Shown piece by piece: positions 1 to 11,398 of a DNA stretch of 64,000 nt (positions within the stretch are counted from its first letter, which is position 1; each line of letters starts with the position of its first letter). The position numbers were made by a program, and so were the translations under genes. Under the pieces are notes generated by a model. It was not told the DNA's origin, did no database searches, and saw nothing but the letters and a program-made list of their open reading frames with translations. The DNA comes from Sipunculus nudus (taxonomy: Eukaryota; Annelida; Sipuncula; Golfingiida; Sipunculidae). The stretch covers positions 48,087,678 through 48,151,677 of the forward strand of contig CM049307.1 of assembly GCA_026874595.1 (NCBI GenBank), written 5' to 3'.

Positions 1-501
1 CTATTGCATTCATGTGAACGTAAACCTACCCGGGTCGCTGACAAGCAAGATCAGTTGAAGATCGCTAAACTCAGAAAGACTAGATCTATATGGTGCTAAC
101 CATACGCTAGATTCTACACAAAACAGTAACCAGAGATCTCTGAAGGAACTGGACTTTATTGGTTTTATACAAACCATGGACTAAGTAAATATCCTGTAAT
201 TTTAATGTGAAGAACTGTCGTATTGACACATCAACGCACACACTCACATTTGTGTCTCTGTAAGTATTGTCTTGAATTATATTTGTGAATTTAACCTGAT
301 GTCTCATAGTTTCTATTGATCTGGGTGTATGATTGTCTGGTACTTTAATACACGTCCTTAAAAGAACCTGGAAATGTCACCTGTAATGGCCGGGATCTAA
401 TTTCTTGATGAGTGAAATCAAGTGGCGAGCGTAAACCCATCGTATGGTTTTATAGGATATATCCGTTGTAAAGTTTTCACGTTAAGTTAGGGGTGACATT
501 G
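1..501 (+). repeat. 5' LTR, 3' part only
   Basis: Bases 1-501 match 5592-6092 with a constant offset of 5591 and one mismatch. The match stops at base 501, where the internal region begins. The LTR end carries GGTGACAT, the inverse of ATGTCACC near the start of the 3' LTR. The first part of this LTR lies outside the window. Confidence 0.95.
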
Positions 502-1217
502 TATGGCGAGCGTGCCAGGATATAATTAGCCTTAAAAAACTGGCTAATTACAGTAAGTTTCAGAAGTTTTGAACTAAGAAGACAGTACTGAAACCAGACA
601 TTCATATACTCAAACTAGAGTTGATCTGAATTAATTATTGGAAATGACACCAAACTGATGTTGTAGTGTATACTTGCACAATGAAATTACCCCACTGTTA
701 GGAGTTAATATTTATTCAGTGAGAATATTACCTGAAGCACAACATTGTTTCAAGATCGGCATATACCTTGTAGATTTGGCTAGAACACATGCATGTTTTG
801 TGAGTAATGCTAGTTCAGTGATACCTGGACATCATTATTGGGTTGATATAAACCCAGATTAGAGTGAAAATTTTTGATGTTGTTAGATACGCCCTGGTAT
901 AATTTTTTTTACACTAGTTTGTGATTGGTCACGTGGTAGGGTCTCTTGACAGGTAAGTTTACCCCTCCCGATTGGCATGGTAATCATAGGTGCATGGTGT
1001 TTATTGATATCTTGATATCCATCCGTCCATCCGTCTGACCCTTCGTCCGACCTTCCGTCCGTCCGTCCGTAGAAGTAGATTTTGATGCGTAGAGCTACCG
1101 TAGTGTTATTGTACAGATACCGCCGGTTCGTTAGGTTGGCTTTAACAGTACGTATTTACGGATTTTTAAGAGCGGATATTACTAGATACTGGAATCTTAC
1201 TAGGTTAGAGCGTTACC
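502..1217 (+). promoter_or_regulatory. Retrotransposon primer-binding site and untranslated leader
   Basis: Two bases after the LTR, a stretch beginning TGGCGAGCGTGCCAGG (504-519) sits where a tRNA primer-binding site should be and starts with the expected TGG. I cannot name the tRNA. The first nine bases also occur inside the LTR (423-431). The rest of the leader has no convincing gene; a run of GTCC/GTCT units lies near 1024-1070. Confidence 0.6.
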
Positions 1218-2186
1218 ATGGAAACGTTAGAGTCACTTGTTAGATGCGGACAGGCCTTGGGGCTTAAGGACCAGGCTTTACAAGATTATGTTGAGGCTAG
1301 ACGGCGTGCGGATGAGGAATGTGAGGAAAGAGCTAGGCAACGTGAATTAGAGCGTGAGCAGCGGGAATTAGAGCGCGAGCGAGAGGCTAGAGCCCACGAA
1401 TTAGAGGTTCTAAGGTTAAAGTCTGACTCTGGGGTTAAAGAAGAGAGAAGTAGGGATGTATTCCCGAAAATCCAGCTTCCACCTTTTGATGAGGCTCACG
1501 ATCAGCTAGATGCGTTTCTTGAGCGATTTGAACGATTAGCTGTATGTCAAGGCTATGATAGGGAGAATTGGGCGTTACACCTGAGTCCGTTACTGCGAGG
1601 TAAGGCGCTAGGGACTTACACACAGTTATCGGTTAGTGAGGCCATGGATTACGATAAGTTAAAGATAGCCTTGTTAAAGCGATACCAAATGACCGAAGAG
1701 GGTTATCGACACAAGTTTCGGACTTGTAGGCCTGAGCGAGGCGAAACGCCGAGTCAGTTTGCGGTGAGACTGAGTGGATACCTAGACCATTGGATAGGGA
1801 TGGCAGGGGTCGGAGGTGACTACGACAGGGTAGTTAACCTGTTGATGTGTGAGCAGTTCGTAAACTGCTGTAGTAGGGATCTCTCTATGTTTTTGAAAGA
1901 GAGACGGTGTCGTGACTTTGATAGTATGGTAGACTTAGCCGAGAGTTATACGGAGGCTCACGGTGTACACAGCCTTACAGCAGGTCCTCGTTATGGCAAT
2001 AATGTGCCGCGTCCAGCGCAACCGGTATCTCAGCCTAGAGAGAAGCGAGAGGTTGAGCGCAGTCCGGACGGTCAGACATTTAAGCCATCAGGAGGCATCA
2101 GATGTTATTTATGTAATGAACTGGGACATAAGGCGCGGGAATGTAAGACTAGTGCCCGGTCGAGGCCTAGGTCTTCCCCCAAGTAG
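1218..2186 (+). CDS. Gag polyprotein with SCAN-like capsid and CCHC zinc knuckle
   Basis: This 322-residue protein would form the retrotransposon particle. Residues about 25-75 are a charged, heptad-like helix rich in Arg, Glu and Leu, probably a coiled coil. A capsid-like domain follows at about 80-270. Its second half has the SCAN pattern: an aromatic/Arg start, a leucine-rich stretch ending in EQF, then an 'ERR' segment and an AES-type helix. A single knuckle, CYLCNELGHKAREC (about 296-309), fits C-x2-C-x4-H-x4-C for nucleic acid binding, and a basic tail follows. The start ATG is the first in frame after the leader. The following pol frame is in the -1 phase and is open across the gag stop, which suggests expression by frameshift. 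The frame is intact. Confidence 0.9.
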   Translation: METLESLVRCGQALGLKDQALQDYVEARRRADEECEERARQRELEREQRELEREREARAHELEVLRLKSDSGVKEERSRDVFPKIQLPPFDEAHDQLDAFLERFERLAVCQGYDRENWALHLSPLLRGKALGTYTQLSVSEAMDYDKLKIALLKRYQMTEEGYRHKFRTCRPERGETPSQFAVRLSGYLDHWIGMAGVGGDYDRVVNLLMCEQFVNCCSRDLSMFLKERRCRDFDSMVDLAESYTEAHGVHSLTAGPRYGNNVPRPAQPVSQPREKREVERSPDGQTFKPSGGIRCYLCNELGHKARECKTSARSRPRSSPK

Positions 2187-2263
2187 GGCGTGCTGCTGGC
2201 GATCAGCAGAGGTATAGGACTTATTTTAGCCCCCCGTATAACCCAAAACAGAAACCGGAGACT

Positions 2264-4144
2264 ATGTCAATGGCAGTAGTCGAGGCGGAAACGGAGACAG
2301 TCGGTGCGGTGAAACCGGAAGTAGAGAGTCCGAGTCAGTCGTTAGGATTTGCTGCCCAGACAGAAGGCGGAATCTCGTTACCTGTGTGTGAAGGGCTGGT
2401 GAATGGTAAGTCAGCGAGGGTGCTGCGGGATTCGGGATGTTCCTCGGCAGGAATACGTGAGTCGTCTGTGGAGCCGAATCAGTTCACCGGACACCAGGTG
2501 GAGTGTAGGTTGTTCGACGGGTCTGTAAGACAATTTCCTACGGCTAGGATTAATGTGGACTGTGCGTATTTTGTCGGTACTATCGAGGCAATGGTGGTCG
2601 GGGATGCTGTATGTGATTTAGCGCTAGGTAACGTAGCGGGAGCGCGTGATCCGTATGATCCGGACCCGACGTGGAAGTCTGAGCGGTCCTCAGGCATAGT
2701 GTGTGACGGTGTAGAGTCACAAAAGGAGGTGTCGTCCGCGGTGGAGACACGGAGCGCTGCACGAGAGAAACAGATACCGACGCGTAGCTTGAATGTTGCA
2801 AGCCCAGTTGCCGATGTGAGTCCGGCCGAATTTTTGAAGGCGCAGGAGGAGGATGGGTCTTTAGCGCCGTATTGGAGGCTAGCTAGAGAGGCTAGAAATG
2901 ATAGTCCATTTAGAATTGAGGACGGATATTTAGTTCGGGTTGTGAGTGATAAACGGGGAGATCAAGATGGATCTCGAGAGGTGGTACCTCAGACGTTACG
3001 GTACGACGTAATGAGGATGGGCCACGAAGCGGTTATGGCGGGCCATCAGGGCATAGACAAAACGGACGACCGCGTGAGAACTCAGTTTTTCTGGAAAGGG
3101 ATGTATAATGACATTGCTGAGTTTTGCAAGTCCTGTCCCATTTGCCAGAAAACCATACCGAAAGGCAAGGTGCCTGGAGCTACGTTAGGCCAGATGCCAT
3201 TAATTGATGAGCCCTGGCGTAGAATTTCGATGGATCTGGTTGGGCCGATCCATCCAGCGTCTGAGAGAGGTCACAGGTATATTCTGACCGTTATGGATTA
3301 TGCCACTAGATATCCGGAGGCTGTTGCTTTAAAGAACATAGATACAGTCTCTGTGGCTGATGCGCTAGTTGATATTTATGCGCGGTTAGGAGTGCCGTCA
3401 GAGGTGCTTACTGACATGGGAACACAATTTACGTCAGACCTCATGCGAGAAGTTAGCTGTGTTTTGTCTGTAAGACAGCTCACCACTACTCCTTACCATC
3501 CTATGTGCAACGGAATGGTGGAGAGATTCAATGGAACGTTAAAGTTAATGTTGAAACGGATGTGCGAGGAAAGACCGCGAGATTGGGATCGGTACCTCAG
3601 CGCCGTGCTTTTTGCGTACCGAGAAGCGCCACATGAGAGCACAGGGTTCTCACCCTTTGAGTTGCTCTATGGTAGGATCGTTAGAGGACCGATGCGGATT
3701 CTAAGGGATCTGTGGACCAAGCGAGATACTAGCGTCGAGACTAAAACCACGTACCAATACGTCCTGGACCTACAAGACAAACTAAGCGACACATGCGCGT
3801 TAGCTAGAGAGGCGTTGAACAAATCAGCGAACAGACACAGACTGTTATATGATAGAGGTAAATGCACGCGCAGGTTTGAGGCCGGAGACGAAGTTTTGTT
3901 GTTACTCCCGACGGAGCGGAACAAATTAATGGTACAGTGGAAAGGCCCCTATACTATTGTAAACAGGGTTGGGGACTTAGACTATCGGATTAGGATTGGC
4001 GATAAGGTTAAAACCTTCCACGTGAATATGCTGAAACGGTACCATGCTAGAAACGAGCCCCAGCATATTCTGGCAGCGGTAGCCAAGGGCGCACCTGATT
4101 CTATACATGATCCTGACGGTGTAGACGGGGAAACAGAGCACTGA
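2264..4144 (+). CDS. Protease-integrase polyprotein
   Basis: The 626-residue frame holds an aspartic protease followed by an integrase. The protease has the active-site triad DSG at about residue 56 and the later LALGN segment. The integrase has an N-terminal zinc module (two His near 252-259, CKSCPIC near 286-290). Its core has catalytic Asp near 323 (MDLVGP), Asp near 383 (LTDMGTQF) and Glu near 420 (MVERFN). A C-terminal GPY module (WKGPYTIV, about 559-566) follows. The frame is -1 relative to gag and open from before the gag stop, so the annotated ATG may not be the real start; frameshifting from gag is likely. There is no RT in this frame. It stops at 4142-4144, directly before the RNase H remnant, which reads in another phase. 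Confidence 0.9.
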   Translation: MSMAVVEAETETVGAVKPEVESPSQSLGFAAQTEGGISLPVCEGLVNGKSARVLRDSGCSSAGIRESSVEPNQFTGHQVECRLFDGSVRQFPTARINVDCAYFVGTIEAMVVGDAVCDLALGNVAGARDPYDPDPTWKSERSSGIVCDGVESQKEVSSAVETRSAAREKQIPTRSLNVASPVADVSPAEFLKAQEEDGSLAPYWRLAREARNDSPFRIEDGYLVRVVSDKRGDQDGSREVVPQTLRYDVMRMGHEAVMAGHQGIDKTDDRVRTQFFWKGMYNDIAEFCKSCPICQKTIPKGKVPGATLGQMPLIDEPWRRISMDLVGPIHPASERGHRYILTVMDYATRYPEAVALKNIDTVSVADALVDIYARLGVPSEVLTDMGTQFTSDLMREVSCVLSVRQLTTTPYHPMCNGMVERFNGTLKLMLKRMCEERPRDWDRYLSAVLFAYREAPHESTGFSPFELLYGRIVRGPMRILRDLWTKRDTSVETKTTYQYVLDLQDKLSDTCALAREALNKSANRHRLLYDRGKCTRRFEAGDEVLLLLPTERNKLMVQWKGPYTIVNRVGDLDYRIRIGDKVKTFHVNMLKRYHARNEPQHILAAVAKGAPDSIHDPDGVDGETEH

Positions 4145-4145
4145 T

Positions 4146-4742
4146 AGACCTAAGACAAAGAAGGCTTTGCGAGCATTCCTAGGTCTTACAGGGTACTATC
4201 GAAAATTCGTGCCAAACTATGCGGAAATAGCGGTGCCCTTGACTGATCTAACGCGTAAAGGTCAACCTAACAAACTAGACTGGAAACCCGTACACGAGAA
4301 CGCGTACTGTTCTCTAAAGGCTAAACTGTCAGACCCTCCCATACTGAAGCTACCGTATTTCAGTAAAAGATTTTATTTGAAATGTGATGCATCTGATGTG
4401 GGTATTGGCTGTATCCTGATGCAAAGACACGAGGGGATCATGCACCCAGTAGCTTATGCCAGTCGTAAACTATTGCCCAGGGAGAGAAATTACTCCACCA
4501 TCGAGAAAGAGTCATTAGCAATTGTATGGTCTGTACAGAAATTTGAGATGTACCTGGCTTGTAGACCGTTCACCATTCAGACCGACCACAAACCATTAAA
4601 GTGTATTAGCAAATCAAAATGTGCTAATAAGAGAGTAATGAGATGGGCACTGGTTCTACAAGAGTTTAGATTTGATATTGAAGCAGTGTCAGGTAAACTA
4701 AACCATGGACCTGATTTTCTTAGCAGACTGCCTGAGTGTTAG
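4146..4742 (+). pseudogene. RT thumb/connection and RNase H remnant
   Basis: The reading begins just after the integrase stop, in a different phase, with the segment LRAFLGLTGYYRKF that normally follows the RT palm. The RNase H domain is readable: CDASDVGIG with the first catalytic Asp, an EKESLAIVW helix with the Glu, TDHKPL with the next Asp, and a final GPDFLSRL. The first in-frame ATG is at 4167 (191 residues), but the natural protein would have started in the missing RT. The whole RT catalytic core, including YxDD, is absent. The simplest explanation is an internal deletion with a phase change. As it stands the element cannot make its own RT. Confidence 0.9.
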
Positions 4743-4948
4743 GATGTAATGAGCTTAATGTCTAGCCAAGTAAGTCTAAACATGTACGGGATTTTGCCCT
4801 GTGTCATAGACCGTGGGCATGTACTAATGACAACTTGTTACATGACTTTTATGTATTGCTATATGTAAATATGTTTAGCTGGACCCTGTGAGATAGAACG
4901 ATACGATGTATCGAGAAAATACCGTGTATTTTCTTTAAAAGGAGGGGG
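4743..4948 (+). promoter_or_regulatory. 3' untranslated region and polypurine tract
   Basis: About 195 untranslated bases end in a purine run, AAAAGGAGGGGG (4937-4948), directly before the 3' LTR. This is the usual site for plus-strand priming. No other feature seen. Confidence 0.8.
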
Positions 4949-6092
4949 TGATGTCACCAGACAATAGGTGACAATATGTACGGTGTTTTGTATCATAGTT
5001 TAACGAAGTCTGTTCTCTATTGATATTGACGTGAAGCGTCATCCTAAAGCGTTGACAGGTCTTGATTGTATATATATATTGTGTATTCTTGTATGGAATC
5101 CCATCGGCTATCAGCTGATTTATCCGTGTCACGCATCGTGTGTAATTATTACATTTGGTATGTGGGTCGCCATGGTGACGCTAACAGTCAAACTAGGTCA
5201 CATATATCCTTATATGGGACACTTGAGAAATAAGCCAATCAGAGAACCAGATTGCCGTACACAGTGAACAGGCGATTGTGACGTCAGACTTCAAGAAGAG
5301 ACGCTGAATGTTGGTTCAGTTGGGTCTTGAAGCTTGAGGTGGCAGCACGCACGCACGAACATTGAAACGCCAGGAACGGCATAGAAGCAAGCTTCTACAT
5401 GTGGCAAAGACCCTGCTCATGAGAACTCAGCCGTGCTGCCGACAGAGCTTCGTATTGACGATAAAGTGAGAGAGCGCTCGTCACCTGCCGGCCTAGTTCA
5501 GCTTGACCTAGATACATAACCGCTGTAAGCCGTGAAACCGTTGCTACACGAGCAAGGTCAAGGACTCTAAGCTCAACGTAAACAAAGAGCGCTATTGCAT
5601 TCATGTGAACGTAAACCTACCCGGGTCGCTGACAAGCAAGATCAGTTGAAGATCGCTAAACTCAGAAAGACTAGATCTATATGGTGCTAACCATACGCTA
5701 GATTCTACACAAAACAGTAACCAGAGATCTCTGAAGGAACTGGACTTTATTGGTTTTATACAAACCATGGACTAAGTAAATATCCTGTAATTTTAATGTG
5801 AAGAACTGTCGTATTGACACATCAACGCACACACTCACATTTGTGTCTCTGTAAGTATTGTCTTGAATTATATTTGTGAATTTAACCTGATGTCTCATAG
5901 TTTCTATTGATCTGGGTGTATGATTGTCTGGTATTTTAATACACGTCCTTAAAAGAACCTGGAAATGTCACCTGTAATGGCCGGGATCTAATTTCTTGAT
6001 GAGTGAAATCAAGTGGCGAGCGTAAACCCATCGTATGGTTTTATAGGATATATCCGTTGTAAAGTTTTCACGTTAAGTTAGGGGTGACATTG
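4949..6092 (+). repeat. 3' LTR, about 1.14 kb
   Basis: The LTR starts after the polypurine tract with TGATGTCACC and ends with GGTGACATTG, giving an 8-base inverted terminal match. Its last 501 bases are nearly identical to bases 1-501. The outer edge is set by where the two copies stop matching (502 against 6093). A target duplication cannot be tested because the left flank is outside the window. Confidence 0.9.
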
Positions 6093-8386
6093 ACAAACGG
6101 GAATAACATGTAACCTAAGGTGGTAGGTTGCATATATGCAGAGGTAGAAAGGTCTCGTGTTGCAAAGTGCCATTTGCAAAGCTGTGGCTTATCCGACTTA
6201 CTGCGAGATGTATTGAATTGTTGAATTTGTTTTGATTATTCTGGCAGGCCCCCACAAATTACATAAAACAAGTTGATATAAACAAAACAAGCAGCATGTG
6301 TGCGGTGATATCCACGTTTTATGGCCTATTTTTAACAAAAGCTCCGATGGATTACCTTTAGTTTATAAAGGTCAGATAGGTGATTGGGCCCCTTTAAAGT
6401 TTGCTTTTGATGATATCAGATCTTTCAAATTATCTGCCAATGATGAACAATAATATCTAGTCATGTGATGTCCAACTGTTATGATTCTGCACACGTACTA
6501 TTTAATATAAATAATTCATAAAATAATAGATGTACTCTGTGAAGTTACTGAATGAAGGATGAGATATCAAAAAATGGAATGCTCATGAAAAAAAGGAAAA
6601 CTGAAGCTCGCAATTTTTAACTCACAGATTAATATCATCAATGTGAAAACTGTGATGTGTACAAAATATGTGCACATAAATATGATTTCTCATGAATCTT
6701 ATTTTTTCATGTAACATGTATATCTCCATAGGGTTATAAGCAATCATTATTATTGTGTTAAGTATGTAAATTAAAAATTATCTGATAAACACCTTTTTTT
6801 CTTAACAAGAAATTTTCTTTAACATGGCCGCACATTACACCTAAAATTCCTTGTTTATAAACTGATATAGTGGCGTACTTCAAAATCATCACTATTAAAT
6901 ATTACACTATGCTAACTTAACAATTAATATAATTAATCACTCATTCTGTGAAACAATATATCCTCCAGTGAATCATCAAAATTACGATTTATTTTATAAA
7001 TCCTTATGAAAAAAAAGAATTTAAAAATGAAAACAGAATTTATGAAATAGAATTTAAACAAAATAGAAAATAGAATAAATACAAATGCTAAACATTTCAT
7101 ACAAACACAAACATTTTTACTGCCATTACATCATTACTATACATATGCTAAAATTTATACTTCTGGAACCATACAAATGCTAAAATTGTTATTATCCTAC
7201 ATATGCTAATACTTCTTTTAATGATTATATAACTTTAACTATGAACAAAAGTCTAATGTTAGAAAATAAACAATAAAGAATTGTTTCAACAGCAGACATA
7301 ACAGTGCTGAAAACATATGAAGAATAATAAATACTTGGATGCAGCAATTTACTCTATGAAATAAATGATGCGGTTAACTTAGTTAAGAAGCTTTGTAAAA
7401 ACAAACACATCCTATATCATATTAACAATAAATGGATAATATAAAACACACATGTATATGAGATGATATGTACCATGCCCATGCTATATGTAAATAATTT
7501 CATCAATATCTTAACAACAGGTAGCCCATACCTGTAATTAACAATAACAAAAATTATTAAAATTCAACAAACTTTTTATTAAGTGTATCAACATCACTGC
7601 ACATCCAATTTTGTATCACAAACAAGTGTGGTAAGAGAGTACATGTATCTCACTTTTATCACAACTGTAAAGGTCATGATTATTTTATGTTAAATAAGCA
7701 TGTATGAAAAAACAGATTATAAATATATTTCATATTTACATAATATATGAATATTATGATATCTGACATTTTGAAATCACATAATAAAACTCAACTGTCA
7801 ACAGAACTTTAGTTTACATCATTTACTTTGAAGAAATAGATATTTTCTAGAAATAGAAATAGAAATAGAATTATTATTACACTTTGAACCCTGCTGTCCG
7901 AAAAGTACAGACAATATTCATATTATGAAGTTAACAGATTATAGCAACATTTAGTGTTCACATTACTTTTTATTTCACAATATAACTATAATATGCCCTA
8001 TTACCACTGCACAGTCGAGCATGGTTGATCCAAAAAGCTTGGAGGACAGGGTTTTTATTCGGATAATCAATCGTTTGGAGATTACGCATAACACATCACG
8101 ACTGCCAACCAGTTGAGCACCTGACTATATGTACATTACAATATTGCCTTTCCCACCATTAATAATATTCTTAATGCCTTAATGGCTAATTGACCACCAA
8201 ATACCTTTTTTATTTGTTGACTGAAATTGAATTGTAACCTCTGGCCTTTATCCTAATATTTACCCTCAAAATTTTCTCTTTACCCTGATTGTTTTAAACA
8301 GGGCGAGTGTATATCTCAATAAAAACTCAATATGAGTGTATATACTCAATATATATATCTTGTTTGGGTATAAATGGACAGTTTAA
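6093..8386. other. AT-rich flank with no gene seen
   Basis: Long A- and T-rich stretches, with short AGAAAT-type repeats near 7849-7871. No reading frame, RNA gene or clear element ends were recognised. Confidence 0.6.
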
Positions 8387-8546
8387 GGGTCAGACTAATA
8401 ACCAAAAAGGACCGAAAAGCACCAAAATAGACCGAAAAGTTCGGAAAAGAACCAAAAAGCGCAAAGATTATCACTTATTTCTACTTCCATGTAGTCTTAT
8501 ATTGTATGTTTGATTGAATCTGGTACAAATATTTGAAAAAAAAAAA

Positions 8547-11398
8547 ACAAGGGACCCATGGGTCACGGCGCTCAGCTGTTATATATGATAAAAAAATATG
8601 ATTTAGAAATGAGGCACATGCTTGTTTTGTGTGGAAATAAATATAAGCTGTATTATGAGTTGTTGGTGTATAGCTTATGTATGATTTTGATACTATCTTT
8701 GGAGACAGGGAAGAGGATTGATTTCATTTATTTTATTAACAAATGGAGTGCTAGTGTCGCACAGATTTTGAATACACAGAATATAAGAGTTTAACTATTT
8801 ATTAAAAATAATTATAATTTGTCCCAAATATAATTTTGGTTAAAAATAATAAGAGAATCATATTATTTTTTAAAATAAAATACAACTAAAATGATTATTA
8901 AAATAATATCAAAGAATATATTCATGAATGCATTCATGAATACATTTTGAAAGTATTTGCACTGGTACTCATATACTTTCATTTTAACCTGAATTCCCAT
9001 TCTTATGCAAGAAATTTATAATGGAGTGCATATTCATATTTGTATTCAAATACATTTGCAAAGTATTCGCACCATGTCTGGTATTTATTCAGTTTTCACC
9101 AAACAATGATGTTGAGAATCCAGAATATACAAAATTCACACATTTAAATAATGATCTTAAGTACCTGGTTTTATGGCTTTTATTCATATAAAAAAAAAAT
9201 AAATGTAATATATTCATTTTAGACTAATTTCACATCAATGTACACACAGGACACAGCAAGAATCTAGATTAATATTATCAACTGCATCTTTGTCTATCAT
9301 TAATTTCCTTCATATAATCCCTAATGATTAGTAATGAATAATAAGATTTATTTTTTTATCAATAAAATTGAACTGAAAAATACCATAGGTGACTGCATGG
9401 TGTTATTTGGAATACGTGACATTCTATCAATCAATACAAGATTCTTATATCATCAGTAACTGCAAGTTAATTTCCTGTTATTATCAACTAACAAATTCCT
9501 TTTCTATTTTTCTTTAATTTGTTATTAAAAACCAAAAAAAATTATTAATTTATTGTTTATTGTTATGTTTATTATTAATGAATAATAAGATTTATTTTTT
9601 TATCATTAAAATTGAACTGAAAAATACCATAGGTGACTGCATGGTGTTATTTGGAATACGTGACATTCTATCAATCAATACAAGATTCTTATATCATCAG
9701 TAACTGCAAGTTAATTTCCTGTTATTATCAACTAACAAATTCCTTTTCTATTTTTCTTTAATTTGTTATTAAAAACCAAAAAAAATTATTAATTCATTGT
9801 TTATTGTTATGTTGTTAGTTAAAACCACTAGATGAGTTGGGTTGGACACCTGGATCAACTGTGGCGGGCCATGAGCTGACTGGCTGCCCCAGTGTATGCC
9901 TCGCGTCAAGCGTGCATAATTTGATGAAAGGTCAACAAGGTCAACATACAGGTGACTCAAGAGGGGCTGGGGAGAGCTAAGGTCTGACATGGTCTCATAA
10001 AAACATTAATAACAGCTACAATTTTTGGCCAATTTCTTTCAGCTTTCTAAAACAAAAAGCTGAAATCCTTAAGTGTGTATGATATGAAAATTATATCAAC
10101 AGTGCTCACAGGAAACAAACGTGCCATGGTCAAAGTTTGGCAAAATTTAAGGTACTAATTTTATATTTATACTAATAACTTATAAAATTTGAAAAATTCA
10201 GAACTAATTTTAGGTATTCAATTGAATCTTGATAAAATAATGTTACATCCCTGACAAAAAATCTCTAGCTTCAGCAATCCTCTTGTTAAGGGAGTAAATA
10301 TATTTCTTGATTTTTTACAAAGTGCATTATGTTTGGGCCCATAACTTAAAACAATTACACAATACTGACATCATTTCTGGCATGTGCATAGAGAATGTAT
10401 AGAAAAATATGTATATTATATATGATTAAAGTCAGATCAGTGGTTTTGATATTAGGCAGTCTTGAAGTGTAACAATGGGTTTTTAATGGAAAAATGAAGT
10501 TTTTCATTAATATCTCGAAGGTATAAAGTCCTAGTGACCAAATTCTTGGCATGGTAAGGGGATTTTGGAGACGATCTAATTGTATGCCAAATTTAGAAAC
10601 TGAGAGCTGAAGCTGGGGAGCTGAGCTCTTGCAAACTGCATAACACTAGCTTGATGTAAACAATATGTTACTTGGTGCTTGAAAACTTAAACAAAATCTA
10701 CAGTTTTTGATCAACTGGTTTCAAATTTTTGGTGTTAACAGACAAAATGATAACAAAAAACATGCTGTGAAAATTAAATCCACAGAACTTACAGGAAAAA
10801 ACGTGCCATGATCAAAGTTGGGCAAAATTTAAGGTACCAATTTTTAATTTTTGTTAATATTTCAAAAAATTTAAAAGATTTTGATCTAATTTTGGGTATA
10901 CAATTTAATTTTGATTAATTAAAGTTATATTACTGGAAAAAAAGTCCATAGCTTTAACATGTTTTGTGTAAAGTGATCAAATAACTTACCTGATTTTTTA
11001 CAAAATGCATGTCTGGGCCCATAACTTTTTAAAATTATATAATACAGACATAATTCCTGGCATGTACATAGGAACTATATTGGGGAATATATATGGTAAA
11101 CATGAAGAAAAACAGATATGTAGTTTTGATATTAGGCAGTCCTGAAGTGTAAGAATAGGTTTTTAATAAAAAATTGAGGTTTTTCCTTAATTTCTCAAAG
11201 GAACAAAGTCGAAAAGGCCCAGTTTTCGGCTTGGTAGGAGATCTTCGGGACATCTAACATTATGCCGAATTTTGGATTCCTAGGTCTTACGGTTTCAAAA
11301 CGTGCCACATCTACGGACGGACGGAAGGACAGACGGATGGACGACGGACAATGGACCACGACTATAGCTCAGATGACTTATAGTCAGCTGAGCTAAAA
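8547..11398 (+). mobile_element. Family A element (full)
   Basis: The 5' end is ACAAGGGACCCATGGGTCAC followed by GCTCAGCTG and contains the perfect palindrome GACCCATGGGTC. The 3' end has a GGACGGACGGA-type stretch near 11323-11350 and then a hairpin of AGCTCAG pairing with CTGAGCT, ending CTAAAAA. The same pair of ends occurs at 39423-42602 and 62233-63112. The core near 10.1-11.25 kb holds two diverged copies of a unit about 680 bases long. No protein is encoded, so it is non-autonomous. Class is uncertain; a 3' hairpin plus CTAA end is compatible with a Helitron-like origin. Confidence 0.7.
9332..9819. repeat. 244-bp direct tandem duplication
   Basis: Bases from 9332 and from 9576 read almost identically for about 240 bases, both beginning TAATGAATAATAAGATTT and continuing through a shared GGTGACTGCATGG block. 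The few differences suggest a recent duplication inside the family A element. Confidence 0.9.

Larger units (their letters stand above)
1..6092 (+). mobile_element. Ty3/gypsy-class LTR retrotransposon, Gmr1-like gene order, RT core missing
   Basis: The element runs from inside its 5' LTR (cut by the window start) to the end of the 3' LTR. In order it has a primer-binding site, gag, protease-integrase, an RNase H remnant, a polypurine tract and the 3' LTR. Integrase precedes the RT/RNase H part, which is the order known from Gmr1-type Ty3/gypsy elements; most Ty3/gypsy elements have integrase last. The Gag capsid resembles the SCAN fold, which is reported to derive from this lineage. The RT fingers and palm with the YxDD motif are absent between integrase and RNase H. 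The two LTRs differ at one of 501 comparable bases (c at 343 against t at 5934), so the insertion is young. It lies downstream of, and opposite in strand to, the sphingosine kinase gene. Confidence 0.93.
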
